NCBI RefSeq assembly: GCF_010550605.1
Contig: NZ_JAAGNI010000346.1
Span: forward strand, 1-40,717
DNA: 40,717 bases
Direction of reading: 5' to 3'
Source: Streptomyces sp. SID9727
GTDB lineage: Bacteria; Actinomycetota; Actinomycetes; Streptomycetales; Streptomycetaceae
Position numbers and translations under genes: made by a program
Part shown: positions 1 through 6,928 of the stretch, piece after piece
Layout of the letters: each line of letters starts with the position of its first letter
Numbering within the stretch: position 1 is the stretch's first letter
The notes under the pieces: model-generated
The model's database searches: none
What the model was told of the DNA's origin: nothing
The model's input: only the letters and a program-made list of their open reading frames with translations

Positions 1-1791
1 GCCGCTGCCGCCACGGCGATCCCGGCCCCCGCCAAGGGCCCCGCGCCCGTGGCGCCCGACCCACAGGCGGCGACGCGGCGCGAGGGCGACCGGCTGCGCT
101 TCGTGGGGGCCGCGACCCGGCGGATCGCCCGGGGCATCGATCTGGACGAGATCGTGCTCGGGCTGTGCCGGGCCAGCGTCCCGACCTTCTCCGACGCCAT
201 ACTCGTCTACCTCCGCGATCCGCTGCCCGTCGGCGACGAGCGGCCGGTCAACCCGTTCGTGCTGCGGCTGCGCCGCTCGGACCGGCTGCGGCTGACCGAC
301 GAGGAGACCGAGAGCCTGTCGGAGACGGAGCGTCTGCGGCTGCCCGCCCTCGACCCGCAGGCCGACCTGATGCCCGCCGCCGAGCTGTGCGAGGTGCGGC
401 CCGGGAGCGCGCTCGCCGAGGTGCTGCGCGGGGTGCGCCCGGTCTTCGGCGACTCCGCGGCGGCCCGCGTCGCGCTCCCCGAACTGCTGGGCGCCGACCG
501 CACGGTGCCGTTGGGCCACCGCGTGGTCCTGGCCCCGCTGCGCGGCCGGCGGCGGGTGATCGGGGCGGCAGTCTTCCTGCGCGGCGCCGAGCGCCCGGCC
601 TTCGAGGCCAACGACCTCCTGGTCGCCGCCCAGCTGGCCACGCACACCGCCCTCGGCATCGACAAGGCCGTGCTCTACGGGCGCGAGGCGTACATCGCGG
701 ACGAGCTCCAGCGCACGATGCTGCCCGACTCGCTTCCGCAGCCGACCGGCGTGAAACTCGCCTCGCGCTACCTCCCCGCCGCCGAGACGGCCCGGGTCGG
801 CGGCGACTGGTACGACGCGATCCCGCTGCCCGGCAGCCGGGTCGCCCTGGTCGTCGGGGACGTCATGGGCCACTCCATGACGTCCGCCGCGATCATGGGC
901 CAGCTCCGGACCACCGCGCAGACCCTGGCCGGGCTCGACCTGCCCCCGCAGGAGGTCCTGCACCACCTGGACGAGCAGGCGCAGCGCCTCGGCAGCGACC
1001 GCATGGCCACCTGCCTCTACGCGGTGTACGACCCCGTCGCGCACCGCATCACGGTCGCCAACGCGGGCCACCCGCCGCCCGTCCTGCTCCACCTGGGCGG
1101 CCGCGCCGAGGTCCTGCGGGTGCCCCCGGGCGCCCCGATCGGCGTCGGCGGAGTGGACTTCGAGGCCGTCGAGCTGGACGCGCCCGCCGGTGCGACGCTG
1201 CTGCTGTACACCGACGGGCTGGTCGAGTCGCGGCTGCGGGACGTGTGGACGGGGATCGAGCTGCTGCGGGAACGGCTCGCCGCGACCGCCCGGCTGACCG
1301 GCCCGGACCACTCGCCGCCGCTGGAGGCCCTGTGCGACGACGTGCTGGACATGCTGGGTCCCGGTGACCGCGACGACGACATCGCGCTGCTCGCCGCCCG
1401 CTTCGACGGGATCGCGCCGAGCGACGTCGCCTACTGGTTCCTGGACCCGGACGAGTCCGCCCCCGGCCGGGCCCGGCGGCTGGCGCGCAGGGCGCTCGGC
1501 CGGTGGGGCCTGGACGACCTGTCGGACTCGGTGGAGCTCCTGATCAGCGAGGTGGTGACCAACGCCGTGCGGTACGCGGAGCGCCCGGTCACCCTGCGGC
1601 TGCTGCGCACCGAGACGCTGCGCTGCGAGGTCGGCGACGACTCCCCGCAGCTGCCCCGGCAGCGCCGCGCCAAGGACATGGACGAGAACGGGCGCGGCCT
1701 GTTCCTGGTCAACCGCCTGGCCCGCCGCTGGGGCGCCACGCGCCTGTCGACGGGCAAGGTGGTGTGGTTCGAGATGCCGGTGCGCGGGTAG
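1..1791 (+). CDS. SpoIIE/RsbU-type PP2C phosphatase with GAF-like and HATPase domains (5' partial)
   Basis: The reading frame is open from the first base of the window. The first possible start, GTG at 49, has no Shine-Dalgarno sequence, so the true N-terminus probably lies upstream. Counting from that GTG: a GAF-like sensory region (about residues 15-215), a PP2C-type phosphatase domain (about 230-460) with metal-binding motifs GGDWYDA (near 250), VVGDVMGHS, LYTDGLVES (near 386) and DDIALLAARF, then an RsbW/SpoIIAB-like ATPase domain (about 470-578) with the N-box EVVTNAVRYAE and GRGLFLVNRLA. Such proteins dephosphorylate anti-anti-sigma factors. The fused kinase domain makes it a possible switch with both activities, as known for several Streptomyces sigma-factor regulators. 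No anti-anti-sigma partner gene lies beside it here. The family call is firm; the target is unknown. Confidence 0.9.
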   Translation, partial: AAAATAIPAPAKGPAPVAPDPQAATRREGDRLRFVGAATRRIARGIDLDEIVLGLCRASVPTFSDAILVYLRDPLPVGDERPVNPFVLRLRRSDRLRLTDEETESLSETERLRLPALDPQADLMPAAELCEVRPGSALAEVLRGVRPVFGDSAAARVALPELLGADRTVPLGHRVVLAPLRGRRRVIGAAVFLRGAERPAFEANDLLVAAQLATHTALGIDKAVLYGREAYIADELQRTMLPDSLPQPTGVKLASRYLPAAETARVGGDWYDAIPLPGSRVALVVGDVMGHSMTSAAIMGQLRTTAQTLAGLDLPPQEVLHHLDEQAQRLGSDRMATCLYAVYDPVAHRITVANAGHPPPVLLHLGGRAEVLRVPPGAPIGVGGVDFEAVELDAPAGATLLLYTDGLVESRLRDVWTGIELLRERLAATARLTGPDHSPPLEALCDDVLDMLGPGDRDDDIALLAARFDGIAPSDVAYWFLDPDESAPGRARRLARRALGRWGLDDLSDSVELLISEVVTNAVRYAERPVTLRLLRTETLRCEVGDDSPQLPRQRRAKDMDENGRGLFLVNRLARRWGATRLSTGKVVWFEMPVRG

Positions 1792-1812
1792 CGCCCGGCC
1801 CCGGGAGACGCG

Positions 1813-1853
1813 AACGGGCGGTGTACGAGGAAGAGCCTCGTACACCGCCCGTT
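1813..1853. terminator. Bidirectional terminator hairpin
   Basis: A perfect 18-bp inverted repeat (1813-1830 with 1836-1853) has a five-base loop, AAGAG. It sits between the convergent phosphatase and penicillin-binding protein genes and should stop transcription from both sides. Confidence 0.88.
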
Positions 1854-1882
1854 GCCGCGGTCGGGGGCGGCCGGTCAGCCGG

Positions 1883-4162
1883 TCACCTGTCGTCGGTGTT
1901 GTCCGGCCGCTTGTCCCCCGAGAGGTCCGGGAGCTCCACGGAGGACGAGGGGTCCGGGCCCGGCCGGTTCGAGGGGCTGGGCGGCGGTTCGGTCGTCGCG
2001 CCGCCCGAGGGCGAGGCGGGCGGGGAGCTCTCGGGGGACTCACTGGCCGGCGGCGGCTCGGAGGACGGCGACGTGGACGGCGAGTGGGAGGGCTTGGGGT
2101 CGTCGGAGGGCGAGGTGCTGGGGCTCGGCGAGTGGGACGCGGGAGGCGGGCTGACCGCGGCGCCCATGTCCGTATCGAGGTCGAACTTGCGGGCCTTGCC
2201 GACGGAGTGCCCCATGTAGTCGGCCCAGATCTCGGCCGGGAAGCCACCACCGTTGACGCGTCCGCCGCCGCCGGCGCCCTGGAGGGTCACCTGCGCGGTC
2301 TTCTTGATCTTCTTGCCGTCGTCGTCGGTGCGGTCGAAGGCGGCCTCGCCGAACAGGCCGACCGAGGTGACGAGGTCGGGGGTGTAGCCGGTGAACCAGG
2401 CCGACTTGTTGTCGTCGGAGGTACCGGTCTTGCCGGCGATCTCCCGCTTGCCGAGCCCTTCGGCGTTGCGCACCCCGCGGGCCGTCCCGTCGTCCACCAC
2501 GCCCGTGAGCACCGAGGTCACGGAGTCCGCCGCCTTGCGCGAGATCACCTGGTCGCCGATCGCGTCGGGCATCTTGAGCGGCTCGTCGCCCTGGTGCACC
2601 GCCGACTTCACGAGCTGCGGGGTGACCTCCTTGCCGTGGTTGTCGAAGGTGGCGTAGACGCCGGCCATCGCCATCGGGCTGGCGCCCATGGAGCCGAGAG
2701 TCTGGGCCGGTACGGCCCGGAGCCCCTCCACGTTCATGCCGAGCTTGCCGGCGGTCTTCATCACCTCGTCCATACCCACGTCCACGCCCATCTGCGCGAA
2801 GACGGAGTTGACGGACTTGTTCATCGCGTCCTGGACGGTGATCTGCCCGTAGTTCTGGTCGTCCTCGTTCTCCGGGTTGAAGGGGATGTCGCTGCCGACG
2901 ACCGGGCGCTTGCTGGTGCCGTCGTAGCGGGTGTTCGCCGTGATCCGCTCGCCGTCCTGCGTCTTCGACTCCTCGTCGAGGGCGGCGGCGAGGATGACCG
3001 GCTTGAAGGTGGACGCGGGCTGGAAGTCGGGGCGGGTGGCGTTCGACGTCCAGTGCTCGTTCTGGCCGCGCCCGCCGTACAGCGCGACCACCGCGCCGGT
3101 CTTCGGGTCGACCGAGACCGCGCCCGCCTGGACGTCCCTGTCCAGCTTGCGCTTCTTGGTGTCCAGCTTGTCGAGCAGCTTGGTCTCGACCGACTTCTCC
3201 AGCTGCGCCTGCTTCTTCTTGTCGATGTTGACGGTGATCGTCCAGCCGCCGAGGTCGAACTGGTCCGCGGTGAGGCCCGACTGCTTGAGCACCGCGTTGC
3301 GGGCCGCCTCGACGATGTAGCCCTTCTGGCCGGCCGTCCCGTTGAGCGGCTTGGGGTCGTGCGGCTTCGGGAACGTGAGCCCCTTGCGCTTGCCGGCGTC
3401 GAGCCAGCCCTCCTCGACCATGTTGTCCAGCGTGTACGCCCAGCGCGCCTGGACGAGCCGCTTGCCGTTCGGACCGGCGATGGCCCAGTCGTACTGGCTC
3501 GGTGCCTGGAGCAGCGCGGCGAGGTAGGCGCCCTGCGAGACGTTCAGGTCCTTGGCGTCCACGCCGTAGTACGCCTGCGCGGCGGCCTGGATACCGAAGG
3601 CGCCGCGGCCGTAGTAGCTGGTGTTGATGTACCCGGCGAGGATTTCCTTCTTGGTCTTCTTCTGGTCCAGCTTCAGCGAGATGACCAGCTCTTTCAGCTT
3701 CCGGGTGACCGTCTGGTCCTGGTCCAGGTAGTAGTTCTTGACGTACTGCTGCGTGATGGTCGAGCCACCCTGCTTGCCCTTGCCGGACAGGGTGTTGAGC
3801 AGGCCGCGCGCAGTGCCCTTGAAGTCGACGCCGTGGTCGTCGTAGAAGGACTTGTTCTCGGCGGCGACGAAGGTGTCCTGGACCTCCTTGGGCACCTCCG
3901 CGAGGCTCACGATCTCGCGGTTGACCTCGCCGGTCCTGGCCAGCAGGCTCCCGTCGGCGTACTTGTAGACGTTCGCCTGCATCTGCGCCTTGGGATTGCC
4001 CTCGGGCACGTCCACGACCATGTAGAGCACGGCGAAGGCGCCCATGCCCAGCAGGATCACCCCGAGGGCAGTGCCCAGTAGTTTGCGCCAGGTGAAGAGC
4101 CTGCGTATGCCGCCGCTCTTCGCAGCCCGCCGCTGGGCTCGTCGCGCTTCCGCTCGACCCAT
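1883..4162 (-). CDS. Class A penicillin-binding protein (transglycosylase/transpeptidase)
   Basis: This bifunctional enzyme polymerises lipid II into glycan strands and cross-links the stem peptides on the outer face of the membrane. The 759-residue protein has a basic cytoplasmic N-terminus, one membrane anchor (about 28-50) and a GT51 transglycosylase domain with catalytic Glu102 in AAENKSFYDDHGVD and the GGSTITQQYVKN motif. The transpeptidase domain has SxxK at S384-K387 (STFK), SxN at S450-N452 and KTGT at 578-581, so every catalytic motif is present. Residues from about 670 to the end form a low-complexity Ser/Pro/acidic tail, common in actinobacterial PBPs and likely to thread the wall. 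ATG at 4162 follows GGGAG at a reasonable distance. It is divergent from the SPFH gene. Confidence 0.95.
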   Translation of the reverse strand: MGRAEARRAQRRAAKSGGIRRLFTWRKLLGTALGVILLGMGAFAVLYMVVDVPEGNPKAQMQANVYKYADGSLLARTGEVNREIVSLAEVPKEVQDTFVAAENKSFYDDHGVDFKGTARGLLNTLSGKGKQGGSTITQQYVKNYYLDQDQTVTRKLKELVISLKLDQKKTKKEILAGYINTSYYGRGAFGIQAAAQAYYGVDAKDLNVSQGAYLAALLQAPSQYDWAIAGPNGKRLVQARWAYTLDNMVEEGWLDAGKRKGLTFPKPHDPKPLNGTAGQKGYIVEAARNAVLKQSGLTADQFDLGGWTITVNIDKKKQAQLEKSVETKLLDKLDTKKRKLDRDVQAGAVSVDPKTGAVVALYGGRGQNEHWTSNATRPDFQPASTFKPVILAAALDEESKTQDGERITANTRYDGTSKRPVVGSDIPFNPENEDDQNYGQITVQDAMNKSVNSVFAQMGVDVGMDEVMKTAGKLGMNVEGLRAVPAQTLGSMGASPMAMAGVYATFDNHGKEVTPQLVKSAVHQGDEPLKMPDAIGDQVISRKAADSVTSVLTGVVDDGTARGVRNAEGLGKREIAGKTGTSDDNKSAWFTGYTPDLVTSVGLFGEAAFDRTDDDGKKIKKTAQVTLQGAGGGGRVNGGGFPAEIWADYMGHSVGKARKFDLDTDMGAAVSPPPASHSPSPSTSPSDDPKPSHSPSTSPSSEPPPASESPESSPPASPSGGATTEPPPSPSNRPGPDPSSSVELPDLSGDKRPDNTDDR

Positions 4163-4321
4163 CGCTTGGTCGCTCCCGTTTCTCTGCTCTGCTCTGCCGA
4201 ATCAGCCCGGACCTGCCAGCTAACACCGTGGGCGAGGCCGAAAAGCCGACGATCCCAGGTTTTGCCGACGTGAGAATCAGCACCCGCCTCCGATGGAACC
4301 GACTCCTGAGGGGTGCGCAAG

Positions 4322-4369
4322 GTTGCGAGAACCGTTAATGTGTAATCACATTGCTAGCGACCGGCTAGC
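4322..4369 (+). promoter_or_regulatory. Promoter/operator region of the SPFH operon with two palindromes
   Basis: The 16-base dyad AATGTG-TAAT-CACATT (4337-4352) is followed at once by two GCTAGC palindromes (4353-4358 and 4364-4369) separated by GACCG. This AT-rich patch stands out from its surroundings. A TTGCGA at 4322-4327 could act as a -35 element, with TAATGT or TAATCA as the -10. Such short dyads suit a dimeric regulator; the ribbon-helix-helix protein of the same operon is the obvious candidate, by inference only. Confidence 0.55.
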
Positions 4370-4389
4370 TGACCACCACGGGGGCCACC

Positions 4390-5361
4390 ATGACCGACCC
4401 GCACCAGCCCGACACCACCGCCCAGCCGCCCGCCGGGCTTGCCCCGGACGCGCCCGAGATGCCGGAACCGCAGGTCCGAGAGGCGAAGGCGCACAGCATC
4501 GCCGGCGGCCTCGGGCTGCTGCTGACCGTGCTCGGCGTGATCGCCGGCATCGCCCTCGCCATCGTCGGGGGCGTCATCGGCTCGAACGGGAACAACGCCG
4601 TCGGCATCCCGCTCGTCGTCCTGGGCGTCCTGCTCGCCATCGCCTCGTTCTTCTGCATGGGCGGTGTGAAGATGGTCGCACCGGGCGAGGCGCGGGTGAT
4701 CCAGCTGTTCGGCCGGTACGTGGGCACCATCCGCACCGACGGTCTGCGCTGGGTGAACCCGCTGACCTCCAGCCGCAAGATCTCCACCCGGGTCCGCAAC
4801 CACGAGACCGCCGTCCTCAAGGTCAACGACGCCTACGGCAACCCGATCGAGCTCGCCGCGATCGTCGTGTGGAAGGTCGAGGACACCGCCCAGGCGTTGT
4901 TCGAGGTGGACGACTTCCTGGAGTTCGTGGCCACCCAGACCGAGTCCGCCGTCCGTCACATCGCTCTCGAGTACCCGTACGACGCCCATGAGGAGGGCGG
5001 CCTCTCGCTGCGGGGCAACGCCGAGGAGATCACCGAGAAGCTGGCCGTCGAGCTGACCGCCCGGGTGCAGGCGGCGGGCGTGCGGATCATCGAGTCGCGC
5101 TTCAGCCACCTCGCGTACGCCCCCGAGATCGCCTCCGCGATGCTCCAGCGCCAGCAGGCCGGCGCGGTCGTCGCGGCCCGGCAGCAGATCGTCGAGGGTG
5201 CGGTCGGCATGGTCGAGATGGCGCTGACCCGGATCGCCGAGCAGGACATCGTGGAGCTCGACTCGGAGCGGAAGGCGTCCATGGTGAGCAATCTGATGGT
5301 GGTCCTGTGCGGTGACCGCGCGGCCCAGCCGGTCCTCAACACGGGCACGCTCTACCAGTGA
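4390..5361 (+). CDS. SPFH (stomatin/prohibitin/flotillin/HflK-C) domain membrane protein
   Basis: A 323-residue protein. After a Pro-rich N-terminus it has two adjacent hydrophobic segments (about 38-65 and 72-96), then the SPFH/band-7 core starting at [20 protein letters not shown] and reaching to about residue 240, then a helical segment with [25 protein letters not shown] typical of SPFH oligomerisation regions. Family members form ring or cage assemblies on membranes and scaffold microdomains, often with proteases; the precise role here is not shown by sequence. ATG at 4390 has only a weak upstream purine stretch (GGGGGCC). Its stop overlaps the start of the next gene (GTGA), so the two are translationally coupled. 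A palindromic patch lies just upstream. Confidence 0.9.
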   Translation: MTDPHQPDTTAQPPAGLAPDAPEMPEPQVREAKAHSIAGGLGLLLTVLGVIAGIALAIVGGVIGSNGNNAVGIPLVVLGVLLAIASFFCMGGVKMVAPGEARVIQLFGRYVGTIRTDGLRWVNPLTSSRKISTRVRNHETAVLKVNDAYGNPIELAAIVVWKVEDTAQALFEVDDFLEFVATQTESAVRHIALEYPYDAHEEGGLSLRGNAEEITEKLAVELTARVQAAGVRIIESRFSHLAYAPEIASAMLQRQQAGAVVAARQQIVEGAVGMVEMALTRIAEQDIVELDSERKASMVSNLMVVLCGDRAAQPVLNTGTLYQ

Positions 5362-5615
5362 CCGAGGAGAGCCCGGGGGAAGCGCCCCGCGCCCGGCCGC
5401 GGCAGCGCAAGCAGATGCTGCTGCGGCTGGACCCCGCCGTGCACGACGCGCTGGCCCGCTGGGCGTCGGACGAACTGCGCAGCGCGAACGCGCAGATCGA
5501 GTTCCTGCTGCGACGGGCGCTCGCGGACGCGGGCCGGCTGCCGGGCGGGGCCTCCCCCATCCCCCGCCGGGGGCGCCCGCCGAAAACCGCGCCGGAGCCG
5601 CCGGGCGAGGAGTGA
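5358..5615 (+). CDS. Small ribbon-helix-helix-like protein with AT-hook-like C-terminus
   Basis: An 85-residue basic protein starting at a GTG that overlaps the SPFH stop codon by four bases. The segment KQMLLRLDPAVHDALARWASDEL followed by RSANAQIEFLLRRAL (about residues 18-52) looks like a ribbon-helix-helix fold (Arc/MetJ class): a short strand, then two helices. The C-terminus has RRGRPPKT, resembling an AT-hook (core GRP flanked by basic residues), which would bind the minor groove of AT-rich DNA. A small DNA-binding protein co-translated with a membrane scaffold is most simply an autoregulator of the operon, probably at the AT-rich palindromes at 4337-4369. That target is inferred. Confidence 0.75.
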   Translation: MTEESPGEAPRARPRQRKQMLLRLDPAVHDALARWASDELRSANAQIEFLLRRALADAGRLPGGASPIPRRGRPPKTAPEPPGEE

Positions 5616-5678
5616 GACGGATACGGTCCGTCCCCTCGGGGGCGGGCCGTTGACGTGCGCCGTTCGGCTGCACCCCCC

Positions 5679-5713
5679 GTGTATACACAGTAGGTATACA
5701 CACCATGTAGAGT
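5679..5713 (+). promoter_or_regulatory. PadR operator and promoter
   Basis: GTGTATAC (5679-5686) and GTATACAC (5694-5701) form a perfect 8-bp inverted repeat with a seven-base spacer. A -10-like TAGAGT lies at 5708-5713, so the dyad would cover the -35 region and repress by occlusion. PadR dimers typically bind such AT-containing dyads and repress their own transporter operons. TSS would fall near the ATG at 5721. Confidence 0.72.
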
Positions 5714-5720
5714 GCTCCGC

Positions 5721-6245
5721 ATGTCAATCGGCCACACCTTGCTCGGGCTCCTGGAGTCCGGCCCACGCCACGGTTACGACCTCAAGCGGACGTTCGACGA
5801 GAAGTTCGGGCACGACCGCCCCCTGCACTACGGGCAGGTCTACTCGACCATGTCCCGGCTCCTGAAGAACGGCCTCGTCGAGGTCGACGGCGTGGAGAGC
5901 GGGGGCGGCCCCGAGCGCAAGCGGTACGCGATCACGGACGCCGGCATCACCGACGTCGCCACCTGGCTCGCGCAGCCCGAGAAGCCGGAGCCGTACCTCC
6001 AGTCGACCCTGTACACCAAGGTCGTCCTGGCCATGCTCACCGGCCGCAACGCGGGCGACGTGCTGGACGCCCAGCGCTCCGAGCACCTGCGCCTGATGCG
6101 CATCCTCACCGACCGCAAGCGCCGCGGCGACCTCGCCGACCAGCTGATCTGCGACCACGCCCTGTTCCACCTCGAAGCCGACCTGCGCTGGCTGGAACTG
6201 ACCGCCGCCCGCCTCGGCCAGCTCCAGAAAGTGGTGGCCCCGTGA
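5721..6245 (+). CDS. PadR-family transcriptional repressor
   Basis: A 174-residue protein with the N-terminal PadR winged helix: SIGHTLLGLLESGPRHGYDL, the recognition helix region LHYGQVYSTMSRLLKNGLVE, and the wing GPERKRYAITDAG. The rest is the helical dimerisation domain of Vir-like PadR proteins. I chose ATG 5721 over GTG 5712 because the residues from MSIGHTLLG match the family start. There is no Shine-Dalgarno sequence before it and a -10-like TAGAGT sits 7 bases upstream, so the mRNA is probably leaderless. It heads an operon with the ABC ATPase and permease (GTGA overlap). It probably represses the operon until a small molecule, possibly the transported one, releases it. Confidence 0.9.
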   Translation: MSIGHTLLGLLESGPRHGYDLKRTFDEKFGHDRPLHYGQVYSTMSRLLKNGLVEVDGVESGGGPERKRYAITDAGITDVATWLAQPEKPEPYLQSTLYTKVVLAMLTGRNAGDVLDAQRSEHLRLMRILTDRKRRGDLADQLICDHALFHLEADLRWLELTAARLGQLQKVVAP

Positions 6246-6928
6246 CCCCCGCCGGCTCCCTCCTCTCCGCGCACGACCTGCGCAAGACCTACGGATCGAC
6301 CCCCGCGCTCGACGGCGCCTCGTTCTCCGTCCACCCCGGCGAGGTCGTCGCGGTGATGGGCCCGTCCGGCTCCGGCAAGTCCACGCTGCTGCACTGCCTC
6401 GCCGGGATCATCACCCCGGACTCCGGCACCATCACCTACGACGGCCGCGAGCTGTCCGCGATGTCCGACGCGGAGCGCAGCGCCCTGCGCCGCAGCGACT
6501 TCGGGTTCGTCTTCCAGTTCGGCCAGCTCGTGCCCGAGCTCACCTGCGTCGAGAACGTCGCCCTGCCGCTCCGCCTCAACGGCACCCGCCGCAAGGACGC
6601 CGAGCGCACCGCCCTCTCCTGGATGGAGCGCCTGGAGGTCGAGGACATCGGGGGCAAGCGCCCCGGCGAGGTCTCCGGCGGCCAGGGCCAGCGCGTCGCC
6701 GTGGCCCGCGCGCTCGCCGCGTCCCCGAAGGTGATCTTCGCCGACGAGCCGACCGGCGCCCTGGACTCCCTCAACGGCGAGCGGGTCATGCAGCTGCTCA
6801 CCGACGCCGCCCGCTCCGCCAACGTCGCGGTGGTCCTGGTGACCCACGAGGCCCGCGTCGCCGCCTACTCCGACCGCGACGTCACCGTGCGCGACGGCCG
6901 GGCCCGCGACCTGGAGCACGCCGTATGA
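6242..6928 (+). CDS. ABC transporter ATPase (MacB/LolD type)
   Basis: A 228-residue nucleotide-binding subunit that drives the permease encoded next. Walker A GPSGSGKS is at 40-47, the Q-loop at VFQFGQL (90-96), the signature VSGGQ at 144-148, Walker B VIFADEP at 164-170, and the switch His in LVTHE. The LRRSDFGFVFQ arrangement is typical of ATPases paired with FtsX-like permeases. GTG 6242 overlaps the padR stop by four bases and the gene's own stop overlaps the permease start (ATGA), so all three genes are translationally coupled. The substrate is unknown; related systems move antimicrobial peptides, lipids or drugs, or act mechanically on the envelope. Confidence 0.94.
   Translation: MTPAGSLLSAHDLRKTYGSTPALDGASFSVHPGEVVAVMGPSGSGKSTLLHCLAGIITPDSGTITYDGRELSAMSDAERSALRRSDFGFVFQFGQLVPELTCVENVALPLRLNGTRRKDAERTALSWMERLEVEDIGGKRPGEVSGGQGQRVAVARALAASPKVIFADEPTGALDSLNGERVMQLLTDAARSANVAVVLVTHEARVAAYSDRDVTVRDGRARDLEHAV

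Noticed and set aside
2084..4081. Long plus-strand frame of 665 codons opposite the penicillin-binding protein
   Set aside because: Its composition (Leu/Val/Arg/Gly/His-rich with no domain) is the antisense shadow of the clearly functional PBP frame, as expected at very high GC.
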